Positions 15,818-24,636 of a stretch of 48,385 bases of DNA are shown piece after piece. Numbering within the stretch: the first letter of the stretch is position 1; the number at the start of each line of letters is the position of its first letter. The DNA comes from Candidatus Bathyarchaeota archaeon (GTDB taxonomy: Archaea; Thermoproteota; Bathyarchaeia; Bathyarchaeales; Bathycorpusculaceae). The stretch is taken from positions 1 to 48,385 of the forward strand of contig JAAYYI010000095.1 of assembly GCA_012515445.1 (NCBI GenBank), written 5' to 3'. A program made the translations under genes and the position numbers. The notes below the pieces were generated by a model that saw nothing but the letters and a program-made list of their open reading frames with translations, did not search any database and was not told where the DNA came from.

Positions 15818-16030
15818 ATGATTAAACAAGCAAACTACCCTGAAGATATGAAGGCCTGTACAGCAAAATGCCCAGATTGTGATGCAGAACTAGACGTACC
15901 AGCAGACACAGAAAAAGGCGAAATTCTAAGCTGCCCTGGCTGTGGACTTGAGCTCGAAGTCAAACAGGTTAAAGGCGGATGCGTAGACCTTCAAGAACTC
16001 ACTATTGAGGGCGAAGACTGGGGCGAATAA
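15818..16030 (+). CDS. lysW: LysW, amino-group carrier protein
   Basis: A 70-residue acidic carrier on which alpha-aminoadipate (or glutamate) is protected and carried through lysine (or ornithine) synthesis. Both zinc-binding CxxC pairs are present (AKCPDCDAEL and LSCPGCGLEL), and the C-terminus is EDWGE, the conserved motif whose terminal Glu forms the isopeptide-type bond to the substrate. It is about 14 residues longer at the N-terminus than typical LysW; the extension IKQANYPEDMKACT includes an internal Met at codon 11 (15848) that could be the true start, which would give 60 residues. First gene of the lysWXYZJK operon. Confidence 0.95.
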   Translation: MIKQANYPEDMKACTAKCPDCDAELDVPADTEKGEILSCPGCGLELEVKQVKGGCVDLQELTIEGEDWGE

Positions 16031-16102
16031 GCAGTCACCCACCTCAACTATTGTTTTAAGCCACCCTTTTAAAATAGAAAAAACAGCGGACGATGGCAAG
16101 CG

Positions 16103-17287
16103 ATGAGCATAGCACTTCTCTATGAGCGATCGGAAAACGACGAAAACGGCATTAAGCTAACTGCACAGCAACTAGGCATCGAATTAGCGTTTATCCCATT
16201 CCGCAAAATTGCGTTGTCCATAGGCAAAGACGGTTTCTCAGCTAAAACCAAGGGCAAAGACTATACCCCCGCGTTTAGCGATGCCAAGGTAGTTTTGAAC
16301 CGTGCCCAGAGCAAGAACCGCCGGCTCCAAGCAAGCTACATCATGGAAGTGCTGGGCAAAAAAGCCATCAACTCATCGCAGATCGAATTCGTTTGCTACA
16401 GTAAACTTCGAACACTGCTAAACCTGCATAAAGCAGGAATCCCAATCCCTAAAACTGTGTTTGTGCCCTGTGACGCAACCGATGTAATGAAGAATGGGCG
16501 AGAAATCCATAACGAGAAAGACATCGCTGACCTCTTCGAAGCAGAAATCCCCCTAAGCGAGGGCATCGTGATTAAGGCGGATGCAGGGACCCATGGTAAA
16601 ATGATTATGCTCAGTAAAGACCGCGCTGAACTTGAAGCTAATATCAAGGAGACCAAGCCTGGCATCATCAACCCAATCGGCGTCGTCGCACAGGAACTGA
16701 TTGAGAAATGGTTCTATGACCTCCGAATAATCGTTCACAAAGAAGCCGGTAAAGAGCCACAGTGTTACCATACTGCGATGGCTCGGGCAGGCTTCAAAGA
16801 TTTCCGCACCAACACATTCTTGGGAAACTTGGTTTTCCATTCAAAATTACCTCAAAGCGTACAGGACCTAGCCGTCAAATGCGGGAAAACACTCGGCGAA
16901 GGAACAGATGCATGGATTTTCGCCTTAGACGCCATGGTAGACGTTGCTGACAAGAAGAATGCTGACGAAGAATTCCTCAAACAGCAACTTGACAGCGCTG
17001 CCCAGGCATGGACTGGGGTGCAGAAGGTAAAAGCAGACGAAACCCGCCTTACAGCTTTTGAGGAATGGAACAAGAAACTTGAAGCAGCATTCAAAACTTA
17101 TAAGGCGACCACAGCATACGAAAACGTTAACCGCATAATTGAGGAAAGTGTAGAGCAGAACCAGCGTGCTCTGGTGTTCCATGAGTCGAATAGTTGCCCG
17201 GAATTCTGGGAGAACACACGACTTGCCACTGGACTGAACGTGGCTGAGCCACTGCTGAAGAGTGCTCAGAGCCTAGTTGACAGTTAA
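16103..17287 (+). CDS. lysX: LysX-type ATP-grasp ligase with a C-terminal insertion
   Basis: A 394-residue RimK/LysX-family ATP-grasp ligase that attaches alpha-aminoadipate to the terminal Glu of LysW using ATP. The core is recognisable: LNRAQSKNRR, the ATP-grasp lid region GIVIKADAGTHGKMIML, VAQELIEKWFYDLRIIV and AMARAGFKDFRTN, then the closing segment HESNSCPEFWENTRLATGLNVA, equivalent to the substrate-recognition loop of LysX/ArgX. The protein is about 110 residues longer than usual; roughly residues 282-355, between FALDAMVD and the closing segment, form a charged helical insertion absent from the LysX proteins I know. The loop sequence fits neither textbook LysX nor ArgX, so it could act in both pathways. 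Position between lysW and lysY supports the assignment. Confidence 0.85.
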   Translation: MSIALLYERSENDENGIKLTAQQLGIELAFIPFRKIALSIGKDGFSAKTKGKDYTPAFSDAKVVLNRAQSKNRRLQASYIMEVLGKKAINSSQIEFVCYSKLRTLLNLHKAGIPIPKTVFVPCDATDVMKNGREIHNEKDIADLFEAEIPLSEGIVIKADAGTHGKMIMLSKDRAELEANIKETKPGIINPIGVVAQELIEKWFYDLRIIVHKEAGKEPQCYHTAMARAGFKDFRTNTFLGNLVFHSKLPQSVQDLAVKCGKTLGEGTDAWIFALDAMVDVADKKNADEEFLKQQLDSAAQAWTGVQKVKADETRLTAFEEWNKKLEAAFKTYKATTAYENVNRIIEESVEQNQRALVFHESNSCPEFWENTRLATGLNVAEPLLKSAQSLVDS

Positions 17288-17311
17288 TCATTAATCAGGG
17301 AGAGAAAAAAC

Positions 17312-18370
17312 GTGACTACAAGAATTGGAATAATCGGCGGATCAGGATACGTTGGCAGTGAATTACTGCGTATACTCCTGTTGCACCCGGAAGTAGAGGT
17401 AACTATGGTTACTTCACGTCAGAGTGCAGGAGAATTCGTCTTTAACTTGCACCCTAACCTCAGAGGCTTAACCCAGCTTAAATTCGTACCTCAGGACATG
17501 GAGGTGCTGAAAAGCAACTGCGACGTAGTCTTCACAGCTACCCCACACGGCGGCTCAGTTAACCTAGTCCCGAAGCTACTTGATGCGGGCTTGAAAGTTA
17601 TCGACATGAGCGCTGACTTCCGATTCAAAAACCCCAAAGATTACCCAACCTACTATGGCTGGGAACACGCTCACCCAGAAATGCTAAAAGAAGCCGCATA
17701 CGGCTTACCTGAATTGCACCGGGAAGAAATCAAGAAAGCCAAGCTTGTCGCGTGCCCCGGATGTGAAGCAACAGCAGCAATCTTAGGTCTGGCTCCAATC
17801 GTTAAAGCAGGCCTAATTGATCCTAATCACATTGTTGTAGACCTAAAAGTCGGCAGCTCCGGCGGCGGTAGCAAACCCACCCTCGCCTCGCATCACCCTG
17901 AACGATTCGGCGGCGTACGCCCCTACAAAGTAGTAGGTCACCGCCACATAGGCGAAGTGGAACAAGAGCTAAACGCGTTGGGAACTGAACCGGTAAAAAT
18001 CAGCTTCACTCCACATGCAGTTAACATGGTCCGAGGCATCCTTGCAACCATCCACACTTTCCCCAAACAGAAAGTTGAAAACAAAGACCTCTGGCGTGCA
18101 CTACGCGGAATGTACGGAAACGAACCTTTCGTGCGCATAGTAAAGTACCTTAAAGGACCCTACCAGTTGCCTGATCCCAAAATCAATATAGCGACGAATT
18201 ACTGTGATGTCGGTTTCGAAATCGATGAGCACGCAAACCGCCTCATCATGTTCTCTGCGGTCGATAACATGGTTAAGGGCGCAGCGGGGCAAGGCGTACA
18301 GTGCCTCAACCTAGTAATTGGATGCGACGAAACCACGGGCCTCAAAAGCGCCGGGTTCCACCCGATGTGA
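17312..18370 (+). CDS. lysY: LysY, LysW-aminoadipyl phosphate reductase
   Basis: A 352-residue ArgC-like NAD(P)H-dependent reductase that converts the LysW-bound acyl phosphate to the semialdehyde. Seen are the Rossmann motif IGIIGGSGYVGSELLR at the N-terminus, PHGGSVNLV, YGLPELHREEI, and the active-site Cys in ACPGCEA (C151 by alignment to the PGC motif of ArgC), plus the conserved HRHIGEVEQEL and FTPHAVNMVRGI segments. GTG start with GGGAGAG 9-10 bases upstream. Its stop is 5 bases before the lysZ ATG. A homologous role with LysW-glutamyl phosphate in ornithine synthesis is possible. Confidence 0.95.
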   Translation: MTTRIGIIGGSGYVGSELLRILLLHPEVEVTMVTSRQSAGEFVFNLHPNLRGLTQLKFVPQDMEVLKSNCDVVFTATPHGGSVNLVPKLLDAGLKVIDMSADFRFKNPKDYPTYYGWEHAHPEMLKEAAYGLPELHREEIKKAKLVACPGCEATAAILGLAPIVKAGLIDPNHIVVDLKVGSSGGGSKPTLASHHPERFGGVRPYKVVGHRHIGEVEQELNALGTEPVKISFTPHAVNMVRGILATIHTFPKQKVENKDLWRALRGMYGNEPFVRIVKYLKGPYQLPDPKINIATNYCDVGFEIDEHANRLIMFSAVDNMVKGAAGQGVQCLNLVIGCDETTGLKSAGFHPM

Positions 18371-18375
18371 TAGCT

Positions 18376-19185
18376 ATGCTGTTAGTCATAAAGATGGGCG
18401 GAAGCATACTAAAAGAGGGCGCATCAAGCGACCTCGTATCTGACCTCAAGGAAGTCGCCAAACAACACAAAATCGTATTAGTGCACGGCGGCGGCGCAGA
18501 GGTTACAGAGATCGCCTCCAAGTTAGGCAAAGAGCAGAAGTTCATTATGTCGCCTGAGGGTTTCCGAAGTCGCTATACCGACAAGGAAACCATCGAAATC
18601 TACACTATGGTTATGGCTGGCAAGATGAACAAGCAAATCGTTCTCGCCTTGGAAGCTCAAGGTATACCCGCCGTCGGCTTATGCGGCCTTGATGCTGCAC
18701 TCCTGAAAGGTGAACGCAAAACCCGATTAATCGCTGTAGATGAGCGCGGCCGCAAAAAAGTCATCGACGGCGGCTACACGGGCAAAATCACAGAAGTAAA
18801 CGTGGACATTCTCAAACTGCTACTTGAAAAGGGATACGTGCCAATCGTTACACCGATTGCGCTAAGCCAGGATAGTGAACCGCTTAACGTGGATGGCGAC
18901 CGAACCGCGGCAATCGTTGCTGGCGCACTAAAAGCAGACAAACTAATCCTACTAACAGACGTTGAAGGCTTAATTCTAAAGGGCGAACGTGTGCCCAAGA
19001 TTGCGGCGACCGAAGTCAAAGAGGTCCTCCCCAAAATCGGCGGCGGCATGAGCACTAAAGTACATGCAGGCCTCGAAGCACTAAACCAGGGTGTAGGCGA
19101 AGTTCTAGTTACCTCTGGCATAGTCAAGCAGCCTATAACATCAGTTCTAAACCACCAAGTTGGTACAGTGATAACCAGTGAATGA
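18376..19185 (+). CDS. lysZ: LysZ, LysW-aminoadipate kinase
   Basis: A 269-residue amino acid kinase (ArgB fold) that phosphorylates LysW-bound alpha-aminoadipate. Motifs: IKMGGSILK at the N-terminus (phosphate-binding Lys and glycines), LVHGGGAEVTEIA, NVDGDRTAAIVAGALKADKLILLTDVEG, and the C-terminal GGGMSTKVHAGLEAL with its nucleotide-binding Lys. The ATG at 18376 gives the family's usual short N-terminus; an in-frame GTG at 18367 overlapping the lysY stop is the alternative. It overlaps lysJ by 8 bases. Confidence 0.95.
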   Translation: MLLVIKMGGSILKEGASSDLVSDLKEVAKQHKIVLVHGGGAEVTEIASKLGKEQKFIMSPEGFRSRYTDKETIEIYTMVMAGKMNKQIVLALEAQGIPAVGLCGLDAALLKGERKTRLIAVDERGRKKVIDGGYTGKITEVNVDILKLLLEKGYVPIVTPIALSQDSEPLNVDGDRTAAIVAGALKADKLILLTDVEGLILKGERVPKIAATEVKEVLPKIGGGMSTKVHAGLEALNQGVGEVLVTSGIVKQPITSVLNHQVGTVITSE

Positions 19186-20389
19186 AAACGAGATAATAAC
19201 AACTGAAAATCGGTATCTAGCTAACGTTTTCTCTAAGAAGCCAGTGGTATTCACGCATGGTAAAGGTGCGCTTCTCTGGGATATTAACGGTAAAGAATAC
19301 GTTGACTGCGGTAGCAGCTACGGCGTCGCGGCACTCGGCCACTGCCACTCGAGAATCGTTGAAGCAATCCGGGCACAAGCAGAGCAACTAATTACTTTGC
19401 ATAGCTGTTACTACAATGATAAACGCGCTGAATTCATAGAGAAACTGGTCAAAATCACGCCGAAAGGTCTAGACAAGGCTTTTCTGTCTAATAGCGGGGC
19501 GGAATCCGTTGAATGCGCAATGAAGTTAGTACGTAAGGCAACTGGGAAAACAGAAATCATCGCTCTGATGGGCGGCTACCACGGTAAAACCATGGGTGCA
19601 GTATCTGCAACTTGGGATAAGAAGTACCGTGAACCCTTCATGCCGCTTGTTCCAGACATCAAGCATGTTTCGCCTGAGAACCCCGCGAAGCTTTCGGAGG
19701 CGATTTCTGAAAAAACCGCTGCAGTCATCATGGAGCCCATCCGCGGCGAAGGCGGCATCCGCATGCTACCCGACGGTTACCTGCAGGAGGCACGCGAAAT
19801 CTGCAACCGCAAGGGCGTACTGCTAATCTTTGACGAAGTTCAAAGCAGCTTCGGTCGAACTGGCAAAAACTTTGCCTGTCAAAACTGGGATGTCACGCCA
19901 GATATAATGTGTTTGGCAAAGCCTTTCGCTGGCGGTTTACCCATAGGCATTACCGTCGCCCGGGAGGATCTCATGTCAGCTTTCAAAATGGGCGAGCACA
20001 CTACTACCTTCAGCGGCAGTCCGATGGTTTGCGCTGCAGGATGCGCAGCAATCGACACACTCGTCGAAGAGAAACTCGCTGACAAAGCTGCATCTAACGG
20101 CCGATACTTCAAGACTCAACTTGAAGAGTTGGCGCAGAAACACAGGATGATCAAGGAAATCCGCGGTTTAGGTTTAATGCTTGGTATGGAACTCCGTTTG
20201 GACGTTCACGGCATACTGCTTAAAACCCTCAAAAAAGGCGTACTCGTAGTCGATGCAGGGCGAACCGTAGTACGCATATTGCCACCGCTGGTTATTACTA
20301 AACCGCAGATTGACCGCGCAATAACAGCCTTAGACGAGGTATTAGGAGAAGAAGCGAATGAGCGAGCAAGCAGTACGGTTCCTAACTAA
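19178..20389 (+). CDS. lysJ: LysJ, LysW-aminoadipate semialdehyde aminotransferase
   Basis: A 403-residue class III PLP aminotransferase (acetylornithine aminotransferase family) that makes LysW-lysine from the semialdehyde, with glutamate as amino donor. Visible are SNSGAESVECAMKLVRKATG (phosphate-binding region), GGYHGKTMGA, LIFDEVQSSFGRTG (PLP-ring Asp near 219), and the PLP Lys in LAKPFAGGLPIG (K248). GTG start overlapping lysZ by 8 bases; the 3' end overlaps lysK by 32 bases, indicating tight co-translation. Confidence 0.95.
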   Translation: MNENEIITTENRYLANVFSKKPVVFTHGKGALLWDINGKEYVDCGSSYGVAALGHCHSRIVEAIRAQAEQLITLHSCYYNDKRAEFIEKLVKITPKGLDKAFLSNSGAESVECAMKLVRKATGKTEIIALMGGYHGKTMGAVSATWDKKYREPFMPLVPDIKHVSPENPAKLSEAISEKTAAVIMEPIRGEGGIRMLPDGYLQEAREICNRKGVLLIFDEVQSSFGRTGKNFACQNWDVTPDIMCLAKPFAGGLPIGITVAREDLMSAFKMGEHTTTFSGSPMVCAAGCAAIDTLVEEKLADKAASNGRYFKTQLEELAQKHRMIKEIRGLGLMLGMELRLDVHGILLKTLKKGVLVVDAGRTVVRILPPLVITKPQIDRAITALDEVLGEEANERASSTVPN

Positions 20390-21503
20390 CCTACTTGGCA
20401 TCTACAGCCCATCTGGCAAAGAGCAGGATGCAGCTAACTTTATCGCCACCGAAATGAAGCGCATGGGCTTCGAAGTCGGAATAGACAACATCGGCAACGT
20501 CATCGGCGTAATAGGTAAAGGCGACCCAGTTATCCTGCTATGCGGACACATGGACACAGTCGCAGGTCACATGCCGCTACGATTAGAGGAAGGCAAAATT
20601 TATGCCCGCGGAGCAGTCGACGCCAAAGGGCCACTCGCTGCCATGATAATGGCCGCTGAGCAAGCGGGCAAAGATCCCCGCTTTAAAGGCAAAATCCTAA
20701 TCGCAAGCGTAGTAGAAGAGGAAGCTACAAGCAAAGGCGTCCGCCACCTAATCACACAGGGCATAAACGCTGACTACGCAATCTTCGGTGAACCAAGCGG
20801 AGTAGAAAACATCACCATTGGTTACAAAGGTCAAATTCAGCTGAAAGTAACGGTTAAAACAGAAACAGGGCACGCTTCTACGCCTTGGCTATACGATAAC
20901 GCGCTTGAAAAGGCCTATGAGTTATGGGAGAAAATCCGATCTGCCTGCACTTACCCCTCGATTGAACCAATTGAAACGCCTTTTACAGCCATCACAGTGT
21001 GCCTTGTACGCATGGTAGGCGGCAGAGGAAACTCGGTTATTCCCTTTGAAGCCGAAATGAACCTTGACATACGAGTCCCTATCCAGTATACTACTTCGCA
21101 GGTTTACGATAAGATGATGAAGATCATAGCTGCTTACCAGAACGCTAACCCTAAAATCGGCGTTAAAGCCTCGGTTCTTGATACAGTTGAACCGTTTGAA
21201 GCAAAGAAAGCTACGCCTATCGTGAATGTTCTCGCGTCTTCGGTGCGTAAGGTTCTCAACAAACCTGCAACGCTGCTGCGTAAGACAGGCACAGGCGACA
21301 TGAACATCTTGGGTAACGCTATGAACTTGCCCATAGTCACTTACGGCCCTGGCGACGGACACTTAGATCACACGCCTGATGAGCACATAGAAGTCAAAGA
21401 GTACCTGCAAGGCATCGAAGTCTACAAGGAGTTCCTGCTAAAACTCTCAGAAGTACACAACAACAAAAACGGTAACGCTGCATCGGATGAAGTGCCAGTC
21501 TAA
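20358..21503 (+). CDS. lysK: LysK, LysW-lysine hydrolase
   Basis: A 381-residue M20-family zinc hydrolase that releases lysine (or ornithine) from LysW as the last step. Metal ligands expected for M20 are visible: H64 in CGHMDTV with the catalytic D66, D88 in GAVDAKG, the Glu pair in VVEEEATSKG (about 121-122), and the C-terminal His in GDGHLDHTPDEHI. Lysine hydrolases of this group are usually about 340-350 residues; this one has an ordinary core and a slightly longer tail (NNKNGNAASDEVPV). AGGAGAAG precedes the ATG inside lysJ. Last gene of the operon; about 150 non-coding bases follow. Confidence 0.95.
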   Translation: MSEQAVRFLTNLLGIYSPSGKEQDAANFIATEMKRMGFEVGIDNIGNVIGVIGKGDPVILLCGHMDTVAGHMPLRLEEGKIYARGAVDAKGPLAAMIMAAEQAGKDPRFKGKILIASVVEEEATSKGVRHLITQGINADYAIFGEPSGVENITIGYKGQIQLKVTVKTETGHASTPWLYDNALEKAYELWEKIRSACTYPSIEPIETPFTAITVCLVRMVGGRGNSVIPFEAEMNLDIRVPIQYTTSQVYDKMMKIIAAYQNANPKIGVKASVLDTVEPFEAKKATPIVNVLASSVRKVLNKPATLLRKTGTGDMNILGNAMNLPIVTYGPGDGHLDHTPDEHIEVKEYLQGIEVYKEFLLKLSEVHNNKNGNAASDEVPV

Positions 21504-21593
21504 GGCTCTAAACACAGTGGATGTTTTATCATTCACTTTCTTAGGCTTTTTCTTAATTATTTGGTTAGCCGCTAAGCGCTTTTTAGTAACTGC

Positions 21594-21600
21594 TTTATAC
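21594..21600 (+). promoter_or_regulatory. TATA box of the cell-surface glycosylation genes
   Basis: TTTATAC, placing the predicted transcription start near 21622-21625 and a leader of about 30 bases before the GTG at 21654. Confidence 0.4.
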
Positions 21601-21613
21601 CTCCTGTCTTCAT

Positions 21614-21629
21614 AGAGGGGTACACCTCT
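21614..21629. promoter_or_regulatory. Palindrome at the predicted start of transcription
   Basis: AGAGGGGTACACCTCT, a 16-base palindrome with a single mismatched pair centred on GTAC. It begins 14 bases after the TATA box and covers the predicted transcription start, a position suited to a repressor; it could alternatively fold as an RNA hairpin in the leader. Confidence 0.4.
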
Positions 21630-21653
21630 TAAGCGAGGGCCAATTTCAGTGGG

Positions 21654-24635
21654 GTGTATAGCGTAGAAACAGAAAACGTTAGCAGCGACCATAAAGAAGA
21701 CCTGCTGGTTTCTATGCTGATTCTGGCTTTTGCGGCGTTTTCCTGGTGTGTATATGCCTTCGTTAACCGGTCATGGTTTGCCGCTTTTGGCCAGGTTATG
21801 GCGTGGCTGGGTAACCCAACGATTAATTATGCTTCGCTGCAAGTTGAGGGTTTGCCTCAGGCTGTTTTTGCGGTAACCGAGGTTTTAGTTTTAGGTGCTC
21901 TCTGCTCTAAGCTGCTGCTAAACAAGGAGAAAGATTTTGTAGTCAAATTCGTAACGGCACTTGGCTTAGGCGCTGGTTTAACAGGCTTAATCGTTATCAT
22001 TTTAGCGATTTTCGGAAGCCTCTACCAGTTGCCATTGAACCTTGCGGTTTTAACTGTATGCGTGATTTCTTTATCTGTCATCGTTTACCGAGGCAAAGCA
22101 AATAGTCTTTCATTAAAACAATTTTTAACTTCCTATTTCTCGCTTCCTATGCTGCAGCTGCCCTCGAACCTCAAACTCTGGCTACCCGCGTGCTTAGCAA
22201 TCATGGCGGTATTCTTCTTTAGCTTCTACCATGCTCTCTCCACCGTGATCGTGCACTGGGATGCGCTTGTCTACCACGCGGCGATGGCTAACATAATGTA
22301 TAATGAACACGCAATTCCCTTGATTGTGGGGCCATCAATCGGGCTCGAGATGAGCGCCAACTTTCCTCCGCTTTACTCCGCTTTAGGCGCTTATGTTTAC
22401 ACTCAAATCGGCTCAGTGCAAGACGTTTACCTGCGGCTGATCGCTCCAATTATGGGGTTGCTGACGGTTCTGGCGACTTACAAAATAGGCGAAATCGCTG
22501 TGGGCAAAAAATTCGGGTTAATAGCCGCACTATTTCTTGCGTTAACCCCGTTATTCTTCAGGTACTCGATCTATGCAACAAGCTACTCGACTTTGACCTT
22601 CTTTTGCACTGTGACAATCCTTTTTCTGGTCTTAGCAATCGGGCGAGGAGGCGCAAAGTACTGGGTTGCGTCCGGAGTGTTTTTCGGGTTTGCCACACTT
22701 ACCTCATATATTGCTCTCTATTTGGCGCCGTTTCTCCTGATAGCCCTGCTCGCTCACCTGTTAATAAAACGAACTTCTTTCAGGTTGAGCTTTAAAAACT
22801 CGGTGTTACTGCTGGTTTCAGCTTTGCTGGTCGGCGGCGTTTGGTACCTACGCAACCTCATATTAGTCGATAATCCAATTTATCCAAACGCCTACACCGT
22901 GCTCGGCGGATTAAACATTGACCCGCTGATAATGCAGACAACCTTCGCCGGAATTAAACAGTCAGCCGTCGTATCCTTCTTCGGTGGAGACGTCTCCATC
23001 TTTGAGCAAATAATGACTTTCCTGACTTACCGGACTAGTTACCCCGCGATTTCGTTACTAACTGTGCTCGCAGTAATTCTTCTACCAACCATAAAGAACA
23101 GAAAACTTTGGCTGATCGCGTTGTGGCCGTTAACTTTGGGGTTCCTTGTCCTCAGCGGAGTTTCCTGGGGTTTTCCAAGGCACATCGTGTTTGCGATGCC
23201 CGGCTTTGCACTCCTCAGTGCGGTGCCAATACTGAAGCTACTTGACTTTTGCAGGAGCTGTGATTTGTCTGGGCAAAGTAACTTTTTGCAGCGGATTAAT
23301 CCTCGGCTGCCGAAAATCCGAGTTAGCAACCTGCTCAGGTTAGGTTTGGCTGCAGTATTGCTGGTTGGTTTAGTTTTCCCCAGCTTAACCTTGGTCATGG
23401 GCGGTAAGGTTTGGGCAGAGAACCTCAACGATCAAGTCCCAGCCGATTACCTGTGGTTCCTCAAAAACCCCAACGCTGACACGTGGGCGGCTGCAAGCCA
23501 ACTGTACCCCGAAGCGGATGCGTGGCAGTACATCAACGCAAACCTGAGTGAAGGCGAAAGAGTCGCTACAGTCGAGAACAGGCTTTACTACGTTAAAAAC
23601 TGCAGTAACGATTACTTCTTCTACCTCGACGGCTGGGAAGCAAGAGACCTCTACAACATCACAGACCCCGCCCAAATGGTCCAATTTCTCAGAGATCGCA
23701 ACGTAAAATTCGTAGTTGATGTATCATGGGCTAGGGATCACGGCCACTTTGAGGTGCTACCTCTCTCAAAGTATCTGGGAGACCCATCGCCGTACTTCCC
23801 CACACTTTTCAATAACGCGTCTAACCCCGCTATCTATAATGTAGGCCCAATTCAGACGCCGCTAACAGATAGCTCACCGCTTCCCCTCTCTATTAATACA
23901 GGCGGATGGAGCGAAATAGTAGCTATAAACGGTGTGCAGACTCAGTCGGTTATTGCCGATAGCGACGCTGCACGACTATACGTTTCGACAGAGAATTTAA
24001 CAGAAGTCAGCATAACCTACCTTGACTGTGGCACTGGCAGCATAGCGGTTAACATTAGGGATCCCAACTCGTTGGAGTGGTACAACGGTGTTGCAGTTAT
24101 CCAAAAAACCAATACGGGGCAATGGAAAAATTACGACTTTATCGCGCCAATAGCTGAAAGAGGATACGTTGAATTGGGAATTCACGCTTATCACGAAAAC
24201 TTTACTGTAAAAAGAATTGTTGCGACACCCTACCAAGCCATAGGCCGAACTGCAGTATCTTCCATCAACAGCACAATCAGCATGCAAATAACCAACAATA
24301 CACTTCCGCCGACAGCCACTGTTTATCTTCCAATGCTCAACAAAACTGATACAATAAAGATTAATGCAATCTCAAACGGGCAACCTATCTGCATAGAACT
24401 CTACCGAGGCATTATCCAACCAAGAGAAGCCACTTCTTGGTGGCTAAACCATGACTTGACCTCTCGCTCGCCCAACAGCACCGAAGTCGGAGAAGTCACT
24501 CCTTCACTTACTTGGCAAGTCGACCAGTGTGGTTCATACACGGTAGTCATAGTGTTGAGGGATAGCTACCATGTAGGCGCCCAAGTGGACTTGCAGATAA
24601 CATGCATAACATCTAACGGAGGCGCCATCAAGTAG
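21654..24635 (+). CDS. GT-C type membrane glycosyltransferase (ArnT/PMT-like)
   Basis: A 993-residue protein with about 13 membrane helices in its first 590 residues and a large C-terminal extracytoplasmic domain (about 600-993, beta-rich). The helical part has GT-C hallmarks: VIVHWDALVYH near residue 200 (the Asp of the first outer loop), then IPLIVGPSIGLEMSANFPPL, the equivalent of the conserved loop after helix 3 in ArnT/PMT enzymes. Such enzymes transfer a sugar from a polyprenyl-linked donor to protein or lipid outside the membrane. GTG start. The next gene is a clear paralogue that starts 1 base after this stop. Acceptor and sugar are unknown; the neighbours (flippase-like protein, DPM1-like transferase, epimerase) fit a surface glycosylation pathway. 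Confidence 0.8.
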   Translation: MYSVETENVSSDHKEDLLVSMLILAFAAFSWCVYAFVNRSWFAAFGQVMAWLGNPTINYASLQVEGLPQAVFAVTEVLVLGALCSKLLLNKEKDFVVKFVTALGLGAGLTGLIVIILAIFGSLYQLPLNLAVLTVCVISLSVIVYRGKANSLSLKQFLTSYFSLPMLQLPSNLKLWLPACLAIMAVFFFSFYHALSTVIVHWDALVYHAAMANIMYNEHAIPLIVGPSIGLEMSANFPPLYSALGAYVYTQIGSVQDVYLRLIAPIMGLLTVLATYKIGEIAVGKKFGLIAALFLALTPLFFRYSIYATSYSTLTFFCTVTILFLVLAIGRGGAKYWVASGVFFGFATLTSYIALYLAPFLLIALLAHLLIKRTSFRLSFKNSVLLLVSALLVGGVWYLRNLILVDNPIYPNAYTVLGGLNIDPLIMQTTFAGIKQSAVVSFFGGDVSIFEQIMTFLTYRTSYPAISLLTVLAVILLPTIKNRKLWLIALWPLTLGFLVLSGVSWGFPRHIVFAMPGFALLSAVPILKLLDFCRSCDLSGQSNFLQRINPRLPKIRVSNLLRLGLAAVLLVGLVFPSLTLVMGGKVWAENLNDQVPADYLWFLKNPNADTWAAASQLYPEADAWQYINANLSEGERVATVENRLYYVKNCSNDYFFYLDGWEARDLYNITDPAQMVQFLRDRNVKFVVDVSWARDHGHFEVLPLSKYLGDPSPYFPTLFNNASNPAIYNVGPIQTPLTDSSPLPLSINTGGWSEIVAINGVQTQSVIADSDAARLYVSTENLTEVSITYLDCGTGSIAVNIRDPNSLEWYNGVAVIQKTNTGQWKNYDFIAPIAERGYVELGIHAYHENFTVKRIVATPYQAIGRTAVSSINSTISMQITNNTLPPTATVYLPMLNKTDTIKINAISNGQPICIELYRGIIQPREATSWWLNHDLTSRSPNSTEVGEVTPSLTWQVDQCGSYTVVIVLRDSYHVGAQVDLQITCITSNGGAIK

Positions 24636-24636
24636 C

